Of a stretch of 64,000 bases of DNA, positions 52,487 to 62,305 are shown piece by piece. A program made the position numbers and the translations under genes. Numbering within the stretch: position 1 is the first letter of the stretch; each line of letters opens with the position of its first letter. Source of the stretch: Ditylenchus dipsaci (lineage: Eukaryota; Nematoda; Chromadorea; Rhabditida; Anguinidae); contig SADC01001034.1 in assembly GCA_004194705.1 (NCBI GenBank), positions 124,001 through 188,000 of the forward strand. Reading direction: 5' to 3'. The notes below the pieces were generated by a model. The model did not search any database. It was not told the DNA's origin and saw only the letters and a program-made list of their open reading frames with translations.

Positions 52487-55400
52487 ATGCAGAATTCACT
52501 AGTCCGCAGTTGTGCCGCCGCTGCTGTGGATGTCGTCAAGAAAGCTTTACCTCTAGCCACTATCTACTTGTCAAAATCGACCTGCATCTACGAGAATTTA
52601 GCCATTGAGGAGTCAATATTTCGCAACCATGATTTAAAGAAGAATGGAGAAGCAATGCTTTTATGGAGGTATCAGAAAATAATTTTTTTGCATCTCTAAT
52701 ATCTTTAGCAACACGCCTACTGTGGTCATTGGTCGTCATCAGAATCCGTGGCTGGAAGCAAACGTCAAATACTGCATGGAAAACTCCATCAAAATTGCTA
52801 GAAGACATAGCGGTATCATTGTTTCTTGATTCTAAAATAAATCATTACTCTTTAAATCTAGGTGGTGGCGCAGTCTATCACGACCTGGGTATGTCTTTTT
52901 CTATTTTTCTCTTGCTTGTTGAGATGGGCTAGGGGAAGCTTGCCAAAGACGAAAATTGTCAAATACGAAAATTTCCCAATCCAAATTTGCCAAAATGCAA
53001 TCTACCGAATCGACATTTTCCAAACGTGGATTTCACTTGAAAAACTTTTTTTAGCTCTAAATTGCCACCCTATTTCTTTTAGCAAAACCTGCTCCTGGCA
53101 AATTTTGTTTTTGTGAAATGTGATTTGGCAATTTTCGTTTTGGCAAATTTCATATCGGCAAAACATACGTTTGGCAAATTTCGTTTTTGCCAAGTTTCCC
53201 CTAACCTTTGCCAAGTTTCTCCTAGCCTTCGGCAAAACATACATTGCGCTGTCAATTACAGGTAATCTCAACATTTCACTGCTAACGACGCAATATCGAC
53301 ACTGCCGTCCGAGGAATCTGCAGTTGATCGCGGAATGCCTGAATCAACGCTTTGGAGTCTCATGTGTAGTGCCCAACAAACGTGATGATTTGCTGTGGGA
53401 GTCGGATGGGAGCAAGTTCTCTGGCACTGCAGCTCGCGTCGCACACGGTACGGATTTTTTTGGTCCGGAAATTTTTTATTTTAGTTTTTGGAAATTTAAG
53501 GCAGAGCATATCATCATTTGACTATCCTTGTTGATGCATGTCTCGATGTATTGCAGTCATCTCTTAGTTCGGTCTTTAAGGTGTGTTTTTTATTTTTTTA
53601 TACTGCAGCGTAAAAGTCCGTTTAATTGGTTGTCTGACTGATGGGCACTACAGTCGACACTCGATATAAGGACACTCGATATAAGGACAGAAGTTCGTCC
53701 CCGCCTCGGGTCAGACACTTTTTTAGCCCGATTTTTGAAAATTTTCACCGGTTTTGTTTTGTCAGTCTGGTTTCAAATATCGCAAGGATTCCGATTTTGC
53801 CGATCGTTTTTCAGAAATCCAAATTTTTTTCTTCTAAAAAAGCAAAAACTCGATATAAGGACAGGGATTTTTGAAAAAGCCTGTGTTTAAATCGAGTTTT
53901 TGCTTTTTTATAAGAAAAAATTTGGATTTCTGAAAAACGATCCGCAAAATCGGAATCCTTGCGATATTTGGAACCAAACTGTCAAAACAAAACCGGTGAA
54001 AATTTTCGAAAATCGGGCTAAAAAAGTGTCGGACCCAAGGCGGGAACGAACTTTTGCCGGTCCCCTGAGTGTCCTTATATCGAGAGTCGACTGTATGGTT
54101 TTCTGCACGCATTCTGATCTTTTTAGTTGGGGTAAAGTCTTTTGTAGGATTAGTTGTATGTGTGTCTAAATTAATTGTGCCGCATTATATTTGACCCAAA
54201 AGTTTAAACGCCGGTTTATTTGGTCATGGTTGAGCGAGGGTCAACTGACGGCCATCCCAACTGGCGGTCACCGACTGGCGGCCATCCCAACTGGCGGCCA
54301 CCGACTGGCGGCCATCCAACTTGCGGCCCCCAACTGGCGGCTACTATGCCTACTACCTATTACCCCGACTATCTAGAGGTACACTAATTACCTGTATGGT
54401 ATCTCAACGTTCGAAAACGCATCTTCTGACCGAACTAGACTCTCGCATAGACTCTTGATCTGTGTACCTAGGTGGTTTGTACCCCGCGGTGTAAAGGTTT
54501 CAAATTCAGGTAGTATTGCCCAGGTGGCGATATCAAGACCCAGGTATCTAGATTGGAGATGGTAATATCTATGACCTTATACCCAAAAAGAAGTACGTAA
54601 GTATCCATGTCAGGGTAATCTTAAAAGTGGCTGTTTTCACCAAACATATTTTTCTTACCTTTTTGTAGTTTGGGGATCATCTTGAGTCCCTCCTAACACA
54701 CGCTGGCCTACCCTGCACCGGTGTTAAAATATTTTCTTATTTCACAGTAAGTTTTAATTCCACTTCAATTAGAAGGGCAGTTTCCCCTCTCCGTTAAAAT
54801 TTTTTTTGGCCACAAAAATTGAAAATAGAAAATGACCGAATATAACCAAATATGATCGGTGATATGACCGGATTCGAAAATGAGCGATCATATTCCAGCC
54901 CTAACTAAAACTGAGAGAAGTTAGACCCTTACTTCAATGAAAAAACAAAAAAACAGACAAAATTGCTTAGTAAGAACTCCTCAAACTTTCACGGACATCA
55001 ACCAACACATGCACCTGCACCCGCCCATTGTAGGAAACCTAATAGCTTTTTTATAAACCAGGAACAATTTCCCCTTTATACAGGCCGGAAACTATCGGCG
55101 CCGGGAGCTATTGTTCATATCCGCTTGTATTTGGTGGGTATAAGTTGTGATGGCCGCCAGTTGGGGCCGCAAGTTGGGATGGCCGCCAGTCGGGGGCCGC
55201 CAGTCGGGGCCGCCAGTTGGAATGGCTGCCAGTTGGGATTTTACCTCATGGTTACCGTTTTCCTCTAATATCTCACCGGGTGTGTTATTTTTTGAATCCC
55301 TGAAAATCGGGAAATTTCGAGGTCGATCTCGAAATTTTTGGGCGAAAAATCTAAAATGTGGAATCGGTAGAACTCGTGGAAAAAGAAACAGCTTTGCAAA

Positions 55401-57378
55401 ATATTTTCTCTGGCCTGAGATATAGGTGCTCAAAGTTGAGTGGGTGAGATATTAGAGCAGGCTGAGTTATTAGAAGGAATACGGTAAATAAGAGTTTTGT
55501 GATTGTAAGCTAATTTAAGCAATAATCACATACACAAATAGGATTTTTCACTAGAAGATTTACTTGGAAGACGACCACTTATACAGGGTGATTTAAGAAT
55601 TTCGGCTACTTTCGAGAAGCCATAACTTTTCTTACAGGCAATTTTTGGGTACTTTTTACTTAAGTAAAAAGGTGAAAATCGTTGGGGGAGGGCTATTTAC
55701 TACTAGGGTCCAATCAAGATAATTCCTCATGAATCTGACTTGTGACTGTCGCTTCTAGGCGACTTTTAATGATAAATGTATGAAATCTGAATCTAAACCC
55801 CTTAAAGGGGCATACCCGCGCTAATAAGAGGTGGTGCCCGGGAATTCAATAATTTTCCTAATCATTAAACTTCTGTGCGGATTTTTCAACTTGGTTTCTA
55901 ACCAAACCATACCTAAAATTAAATTCTAGGCCTTGTTTTGTTAGAAACCAAGTTGAAAAATTCTTACAGAAATTCAACGATTGGGAAAAATTTTTGAATT
56001 CCCGGGCACCACCTCTTATTAGCGTGGGCATGCCCCTTTAAGAATGGCTATAGAAAAACAAAGCCCAAGAAGCTCCCACATTTTCATATCAGTTTGACAA
56101 TGAAATTACGATTTTCAGATTATTTATTGTATTCTTGTCTATTTTCCTTATAAAATTTATTTAAGGGGTGGGGAATATATATACGCATCGCTTTAGGTCA
56201 CAGGTTCGACTACCACTGGGTGCGAACCCTGTTTTTCTCAAATTTACAAGTTTAGTGTCAAAATGTAGCCAAGGTTCTGGGCTTTCATTTGAGCTATCAT
56301 ACAGATGAAAAGTTTGTATTAAGTTAGAGCTAAAATTTAAAAAAAACATTGAACCATGTCAGATTCGATGAAATCCTCAATATGACTATCCCAGTACTTT
56401 TCGGCAGTATCCTGGAACTGACGTTTTTCCCCAACTTTAATTTACATACTCATTTGCAACCTTACACTCAAAATGTAGCTTTGCTTCTTGCCGTCATTTT
56501 CAGCATACGGTTGTATAAAATCATGTTAATTGAAATCGCAAAAATCTCAGTTCCTAAACAATACTGAAATCCTACCCCTCAATAGTACTCATTTCTTCCC
56601 GGGTCAAACCTTCGCTCGATACCTGATTTTTTTGAAGTGATTTTGGTGTGTACAAATTTCTATCTTGTTCCGCACGAATGCTGACTTCAGAAAGTCACTA
56701 AACGCGTGGACAAGTAAAAAAAATTGGTGGAGGCTCAGGCTATATTAGTCTAAGTACGCATCATTTTGGATGGTTTCCTCTAATTTTGGTGGTCATTTGC
56801 CAAAAATCGCAAAATTGAGGAAGTTGATGACAGCAAAGCAGTGCTGTAAATGGTTGCAATCGATTGCTCGATGATTTTTGTCCCTAGAAGTCAAAAAACT
56901 TACTGAAAACTTACTTTGGGCTTTGACTTTAAAAAAAGCAAAATTTAATTTCAATTTGATTTAGGGAAAGATCCAAACCAATGCAACTCGAAGTACTCCA
57001 GCCAAGTCGATTGCATTCCTGGCGGAAAAGGTGCCTTCAATCAGCGTGCCGAAAGTGCAGGAAAGTGTGGTGCAAGCCTTCTTGAAGCAGTTCGTAGAGT
57101 ATGAAATCGTAGAATGGAGAAGATCAGAATCAGATTCTGTACAAGCGGAAGAGAACCAAGATTACACCTCTGACTTCCAGGAAAATTTACGAATGTTGCA
57201 GACTGATGATTGGATATTTGGTAAGACGCCAAAGTTCGAGCTAAGGATTTTCGACCCTACAGTGGATGCCTATTTCGACATAGTGGTAGACAAGGATGAA
57301 ATCAAAGAAAGCCAACATCCAGAATTCATCGTGGGAGAATCTTTTCACGGTACCATTATAAAGTCTAGGTTCTTTTAA
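52487..57378 (+). CDS. LIPT1: Lipoyltransferase 1 / lipoate-protein ligase A-like
   Basis: Attaches or transfers lipoyl groups to mitochondrial 2-oxoacid dehydrogenase E2 subunits. Six exons: 52,487-52,668; 52,709-52,812; 52,862-52,888 (27 nt); 53,262-53,447; 53,501-53,580; 56,965-57,378 (TAA). They sum to 993 nt, 330 residues, with no frame break. Motifs: the presequence-like start (MQNSLVRSCAAAAVDVVKKA), IYENLAIEESIF, TPTVVIGRHQNPWLEANVKY, ARRHSGGGAVYHDLGNLN (the RRxSGGGxVxHD loop), DGSKFSGTAARVAHGRAYHH (SGTA), GKIQTNATRSTPAKS and DDWIFGKTPKFE. Intron 3 carries a foldback (52,924-53,232) and intron 5 (3,384 bp) carries at least five insertions. The acceptor 37 nt upstream of the ATG suggests a trans-spliced leader. 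Confidence 0.95.
52924..53232. mobile_element. Foldback word-array element in lipt1 intron 3 (word TTTGCCAA)
   Basis: GGCTAGGGGAAGCTTGCC mirrors TTTGCCAAGTTTCTCCTAGCC; words TTCGTTTTTGCCAA/TTGGCAAAT and mirrors between. Confidence 0.65.
53649..54095. mobile_element. Pogo-type TA element (word ATAAGGACA) in lipt1 intron 5
   Basis: TACAGTCGACACTCGATATA mirrors TATATCGAGAGTCGACTGTA. CTCGATATAAGGACA appears three times plus its mirror GTGTCCTTATATCGAG. Inner arms of about 160 bp (AGCCCGATTTTTGAAAATTT). Confidence 0.88.
54096..54237. other. lipt1 intron 5, unique stretch
   Basis: No repeat or exon recognised. Confidence 0.3.
54238..55240. mobile_element. Word-array element, word CCAACTGGCGGCCAT
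   Basis: CATCCCAACTGGCGGCCACC words at 54,245-54,335 are mirrored by GGCCGCCAGTTGGGATGGCC words at 55,148-55,240. In the interior, 54,440-54,600 has GGTAC words and 54,790-54,905 a GATATGACCGG/ATATGATCGG array ending CCAGCCCTA. Confidence 0.65.
55253..55486. mobile_element. CCGTAT-type TA element, copy I (word ATCTCACC)
   Basis: TACCGTTTTCCTCTAATATC mirrors the right end ATTAGAAGGAATACGGTA. Words ATATCTCACCGGGTGTG and GGGTGAGATATTAGAG. Interior shared with copies A, C and E. Confidence 0.8.
55487..55799. other. lipt1 intron 5; single ACAGGGTG end
   Basis: TACAGGGTGATTTAAGAATT at 55,582 resembles the end of the 57,948 element; no mirrored end found. Confidence 0.4.
55800..56040. repeat. R4 copy, GGTGGTGCCCGGGAATTC variant
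   Basis: CTTAAAGGGGCATACCCGCG mirrors CGTGGGCATGCCCCTTTAAG, with the standard R4 centre. Confidence 0.8.
56163..56945. repeat. R6 element, copy 3 (reverse of copy 1)
   Basis: AAGGGGTGGGGAATATATATACG ... GGTTCGACTACCACTGGGTG ... GTAGCCAAGGTTCTGGGC ... ending near TCAAAAAACTTACTGAAAAC; aligns along its length with 17,280-18,055 reversed. Lies just upstream of lipt1 exon 6. Confidence 0.75.
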
Positions 57379-57469
57379 TTGTGTATGTCCTGATTATACT
57401 CTTGTTTGTTATTGTTATAAAAGAGTATTGTCTTTGCGTTACTTGCATGATTCGGTTAAGTTGACGCTT

Positions 57470-57830
57470 TCTTTTTTCGACCCTTGGTCATGGTTGGCTC
57501 AAGGCTCGACCAAGGCCCGACCAAGGCTCAACCTTAAGTGAACCTTGCAGACATTGACTTCAGACCTTGTACAGGTTCTGACCTGAGATGAACCTTGGTG
57601 GTTCTTTAACGAAAGTAGACTTCACATTGTATGAACCTTGGGTAGCCTAATTCTATCCTACTGGGTAGGTCCAAGGTTCGGAGAAGGGAGCTGTGAGGTT
57701 CATAGCAGATACTTGCTAGGTTCAGGTGCTATGAATCTTGGATGAACCTTGAAGCTTCTTTGTGTGAACCTTGAATCGTCCATTGGTGAACCTTGCACTA
57801 GCCTACAGTGAACCTTTCAAATGTAATGCT
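57470..57830. repeat. Iterated AACCTTG array downstream of lipt1
   Basis: More than fifteen GAACCTTG/CAAGGTTC words with irregular 10-30 bp spacing; no mirrored ends recognised. Confidence 0.65.
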
Positions 57831-57947
57831 GTGTCTTGTTATACACTCCAACCCATTTCCAACTCCTAAATTTTACATTTTTCAGTCATAATTTTTTTAG
57901 ATTCAAAGGACTAATTTTATTCTTTGCGAGACATGCCAAACGCATTT

Positions 57948-59149
57948 TACAGGGTGTTTCAAGAAATTCGCACACTTTTAAACTGCCATAATTTTTGTTC
58001 TGACGCGAATTGAAAATTCTGTAAACGCAGATCGTCTCAGTTTTTCATGAAAATTTTTTTGGTATATAATGTCAAAAACACGATTTTCGCTTGGTCCCCG
58101 GCGTACGGAAGTTGTGACTAATAAAGAGTTTGCGCACAGTTTCCGGGGTTTGGGACATAAATTGGGCCTTAGGTATCTTCTCTCTTTTGTTCCTTTTTTC
58201 GGGGTATAGACGTTTAGCTACCAATGAGACAAATGTCCCATTTGTAGCTAAACGCCCCTAGGACGTTTAGCTACCAAATGGGACATTTTTCAAATTTCAG
58301 TGTTCTATATGTTGATCATATTGTTTTTACCATTTAAACTACTTATTGAAAGGTAATACAAAGAACATTCAAAACTCACAATTGGGAAGTGGGAATTTTC
58401 AACTTTCTGGCATTGCCTATTGACCCACTTTTAAAAATAGACTTTTGAGCAAGTAAGATACCAAAATGTAGTTGGAAATCCGCGCTACATTTTGGTATCT
58501 TACTCGCTCAAAAGTTCATTTCTAAAAGTGGTTCAATAGGCAATGCCATAAAGTTGAAAATTCCCACTTTTGGGGAGGGGATTAATAGAGAATATACGGT
58601 ATGCAGTAAGATAAGTAACGCATAAGTAATGCGTAAAATGTCAAAATTAAACAAAAATTAACAAGACAATAATGAACTTGGCGAAGTAATAGCATGAACT
58701 GCTTAATTAATGAAACAAAATTCAAAATAACGCCAAATTTGAAAAATGTCCCATTTGGTAGCTAAACGTCCTAGGGGCGTTTAGCTACCAAATGGGACAT
58801 TTGTCTCATTGGTAGCTAAACGTCTACTCACCTTTTTTTTCAGCCCTCGGTTCAACCCGCGCTTTTTCAAAATACTATTAAAATGTTGTCTCGTTACGAA
58901 AACCACAATTGTGTGTCACAATTGTGTGCCCCCCCCCCCCTGTGGTTTAGGTCTCACCTATCCAGAGGCCATCTACAGATCAGAGCCCAAACTACAGGGG
59001 GACCAAGCAAAAATCGTGTTTTCGACATTATATACCAAAAAAATTGTCATCAAAACTGAGACGATCTGCGTTTACAGAATTTCCAATTCGCGTCAGAACA
59101 AAAAATTATGACAGTTTAAAAGTGTGCGAATTTCTTGAAACACCCTGTA
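57948..59149. mobile_element. Foldback with TACAGGGTGTTTCAAGAAAT ends, containing two further elements
   Basis: Ends are perfectly mirrored over about 40 bp and arms are about 150 bp (GGTATATAATGTCAAAAACA; CTTGGTCCCC). The insertion at 58,207-58,826 lies between the arms. TA edges. Confidence 0.8.
58207..58826. mobile_element. Foldback with TAGACGTTTAGC ends (word TACCAAATGGGACAT)
   Basis: TAGACGTTTAGCTACCAATG mirrors CATTGGTAGCTAAACGTCTA. Internal repeats of AGCTACCAAATGGGACATT occur near both ends. The centre is a CCGTAT-type fragment with a complete right tip only (AATAGAGAATATACGGTA, to 58,601) and a hairpin over GAAGTGGGAATTTTCAACTT. Confidence 0.75.
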
Positions 59150-59509
59150 CAAAACGTAGAAATCATATGTTAGAGTCCAGACAAATAAGAATCCAATCAA
59201 AATGTTCAGCATAATCAGTGATAATCTTTTAGAGAAATCGGAATGTTTTTTCAAATTTTAGCTGTATTGAGATGGTATTTACTGTCTTTATCTTTATACA
59301 ACATTTGGACTGACTCTGTGACGCTTTTTTAACTTCGTAGTCCAAAATGGGTCGTAGAGTGAGAAATAATTTTTGTCGCCAATACCATTGTGTTCCCCAG
59401 AATGATAGCTTTCGTTTAAAAAAAAGATCGTCTGGAAATACGCGTTGAAAGAGGCATATGCATACTTTTATAAATAAAGTTGTGGTATTTAGGACGAGGG
59501 GGTTAAGCT
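59150..59509. other. No gene recognised
   Basis: AT-rich unique sequence. Confidence 0.3.
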
Positions 59510-59820
59510 TTTTTTCATCTTGGAGGTCATAAATTATAGAATTATTATTATTATAATTATTATAATTATAAAATTATAAATTTCGGCGCCTAGGGATCGA
59601 AAGGGTAAGACTTCGTGAGGGCACATGCCCCTTTTAAAAATCGTATTTGGAGGTCATAAAATTATAGACGGTAAAATCAGTTTGTCGCCAAATTCATCAT
59701 GTTTCGCAGAATGTCAGCTTTCGTTTAAAAAAAGAGCGTCAAAAAATACGATTTTTAAAAGGGGCATGTGCCCTCACGAAGTCTTACCCTTATGGTCATA
59801 AAATTGGGATCGGGAAAATC
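59510..59820. repeat. Foldback (GGGGCATGTGCCCTCACGAA arms)
   Basis: GTAAGACTTCGTGAGGGCAC mirrors GTGCCCTCACGAAGTCTTAC. An AT microsatellite at 59,535-59,582 follows GGTCATAAATTATAG. TTTCGGCGCCTAGGGATCG at 59,581 is the inverse of 59,967-59,989. Confidence 0.6.
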
Positions 59821-59866
59821 TTAGTTCAAATCTTTTTGTCTCGAGAGGAATTTAAAAGTATATAGT

Positions 59867-60015
59867 TACTGTATTTCTTCTAATTGCCGCACATGTGCGT
59901 TTATTTTCAATTACCCTCTAGGGTGTGCGGTTATTAGAGACTGTGCGGCAATTGGAGACTGCGCGGTTATTTTTCGATCCCTAGGCGCCGAAATTTCCAG
60001 CAGACATTTCACGAA
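59867..60015. mobile_element. Left end of the pogo/Tigger element, CCGTAT type (word TGCCGCACATGTGCGG)
   Basis: TACTGTATTTCTTCTAATTG followed by GCCGCACATGTGCG, GTGTGCGGTTATTAGAG, TGTGCGGCAATTGGAG and GCGCGGTTATTT. It is 78 bp downstream of the transposase stop codon on the same unit. No right copy is seen because the other end is truncated at about 62,305. Confidence 0.65.
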
Positions 60016-60092
60016 AATCAGCAATTTTTCATCAAACTTTATTTGCAAGACAGCAAAAAACACATAACAATCAAATAAAAATTTAACAAAGG

Positions 60093-62305
60093 TTAGTCTT
60101 GAAAATCAAATGAGTCATCACTCAAGTAGCCGTTTTCTTCGTCCTGATCTGGATCAATTTCTTCAGCTTGCCTCCGTTCCACTTCCAGCCACGCTCGAGC
60201 ATCTTGAAGCATTGATCGTCCCTCTGGCACCTGAGCATGTTCTTTAAAGCAGTGAATGAGATTGTCTTCGCTCCCATCATGAAAAACAGTAACTCCGCAA
60301 TCTAAAATAAATAATAAGGAACAAAAAGTCTTTTCAAGTTACCCTTGAATGATTTTGCGATCATCTCATTTGGTAGCGATTCTCAAGCAATGCAAATCCA
60401 CTCCAAGTAGACGTCCATGGAAGCTGGTCGACGATTTCCTTTTTTGTCCATTCCATACGATCTTCATTCATGATCCAAATCATAGTTGGATCGCCGCCGC
60501 CGCCACCGCCGGCGCCGCCGCCGCCGCCGCGGCGCCGCCAGGCGGCGGCGGCAAAATATGAGGTGCCGCCGGCGGCGGCGGCTGCGTCGGCGGCTGAAAA
60601 TGAGGTCGGCGGCGGCGGTGGCGGTGCGGCGGAGTAATTAGGCTGCAGCGGCGGTGGCGGCGATGTGGCGGCGGCGGTGGCGGCGGTGGCGGCACCACCA
60701 ATTACAAAGTACCAAAAAAATGCTTGTTTTGAATAGTCATCTTACGAAAACATGATAAAATGACATAATTTAGAATTTTACTTTTCTCTTGCAAAAATTT
60801 TATTCTATGACAAACATAAATTAAACAGAAAAATTTTTTTGACAGTGAAGCGTTAGCTGGCGGCGGCGGTGGCGGCGATGGCAGCGCCGGCGGCGGCGGC
60901 GAAATAAAAGTGCCGCCGGCGGTGGCGGCGACGGTGGTGGCAAAGCAGCGGCGGCGGCGGCGGTGGCGGCGGTGAAATTTAGCAAGGTTTTTGCGCCGCC
61001 GGCGGCGACGCCGGCGGCGGCGGTGGTGTTGGCGACGCCGCCGGCGGTGGCGGCGGCGGCGGTGGTGGTTTTTCGGAGATGCACAACTATGATCCAAATG
61101 TTGTAGAGCTCTTGCAATTTGGCTTTGAAAGGACCGTTCCATACAACATCTGGTGCCTAACATGATAATGTAATGTTTAGCTGCAAATAAAAAAAGCTTA
61201 CTTGAATAAATTTTGTACATCCCCCTGGGATCACAGCAGAATCAAGACATGTTTGGCGGAGCAGTTCTTTTGTTGATTCGCTTGTATGACAACGAAAGGC
61301 GTCCCATACTAGCAGTTGCTTGCCAAACATAGATCTTCCAAATGTACGATGCAAATAATCAGCCGTCAGAGAGTCATCCATCCATGTTTTACCGGCCCAT
61401 GAAAGATTCAGCCTGTTCTTGAAGTTCTCGACAATTTTCACGTCCGGCGCTTTCTTGGCAGTAAAACAAATGGCTTTAGCTTTCTTCCATTTGAATCGGC
61501 AGTGAGCATAACTGTCACATGCATTTTGTCATGATCCGTAGTAAGCACGCAAATCTACAAAATTTAGATCAAGCAAGTCTATGAGAGTTAGATATACCTC
61601 CTTTGCACCTAATTCATCAATGCATTTTCCGCCTGCTGGATCTAACCACACTGCTGTCTCATCACACGCAAAAATGTTCTGATAACTAAAACAAAACATC
61701 AGCAGCGGTCTGCAAATGACAAATATTGTAACCTGCTCTTCTGGCGCTGATCTGACACGAACATGATGAAGTCCACCAACTTTTGAGCATATTCTTGGGG
61801 TGCTTTTTGACAGACCGTTGTAGGAACACGAAGTCGAAAATTGCGGCGCTTAAGGAACTTGTCTAGCCAACCGATGCTTGCCAAAACGCAAAATAGTAGT
61901 CAAGAAGAAGTAGTTGATGACAAACTTTGAACTGTCCTTCGTCCAATTCTGCGTTGAACATTCGCTCGCCCTGTTCCTGAATGATTCTTCTTGATATACG
62001 GTGTTTCATAATGCGGTGCTGTCGAATCCATTGTGCCAATTGGTTGTCCAGATCTACAAACGTAAGCGGTCTTCCTGCACCAGCAAGTCTTTTCCTGCTC
62101 TTTCCCATTGGAGACAGCTCACTGTAACCATACCAATAAAAATCTTAAATATGGTGTAATAATTACTTTTGAAACTTGAGCTGATCCTTTGCTTTGCGCC
62201 AATCGATAACCCTTTTTCTGGCGATTCCATATCTCTTCGATGCATCGTTATTGGAAATACTTTCTGCGTGCTTGATCACCTTCAGCTTGAATTCATAGTA
62301 TATGT
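60093..62305 (-). pseudogene. Pogo/Tigger-type transposase
   Basis: Minus-strand exons: about 62,167-62,305 (truncated start; YYEFKLKVIKHAESIS, DASKRYGIARKRVIDWRK, a BrkDBD-like HTH); 61,926-62,121 (LTFVDLDNQLAQWIRQHRI); 61,733-61,886 (GWLDKFLKRRNFRLRVPTT); 61,598-61,685 (NIFACDETAVWLDPAGGK, first Asp); 61,202-61,554 (VTVMLTADSNGRKLKPFVLL; KTWMDDSLTADYLHRTF; KQLLVWDAFRCHTSES, second Asp); 61,089-61,156 plus 60,343-60,469 (APDVVWNGPFKAKLQELYN then IWIMNEDRMEWTKKGN); 60,093-60,301 (CGVTVFHDGSEDNLIHCF). Breaks: missing bases near 61,445 and 60,450, TGA for Trp near 60,384, a 608-bp insertion, and a truncated N-terminus. Known pogo/Tigger order: HTH, CENPB-type HTH, DDE_1. Confidence 0.88.
60481..61088. 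mobile_element. CGG-rich 608-bp insertion, 11-bp duplication ATGATCCAAAT
   Basis: ATGATCCAAAT lies at both edges (60,470-60,480; 61,089-61,099). Removing the insert and one copy restores the transposase reading frame through ELYN-IWIMNEDR. The insert consists of GGCGGCGGCGGTGGCGGC-type repeats at 60,490-60,700 and 60,860-61,070 around an AT-rich core. Tips CATAGTTGGATC and rc AGTTGTGCATC are weakly inverted. Confidence 0.85.

Noticed and set aside
60702..61220. 172-codon Arg/His-rich frame and neighbouring poly-Ala frames
   Set aside because: Produced by the CGG trinucleotide insert plus antisense of real transposase exons; every frame is open there.
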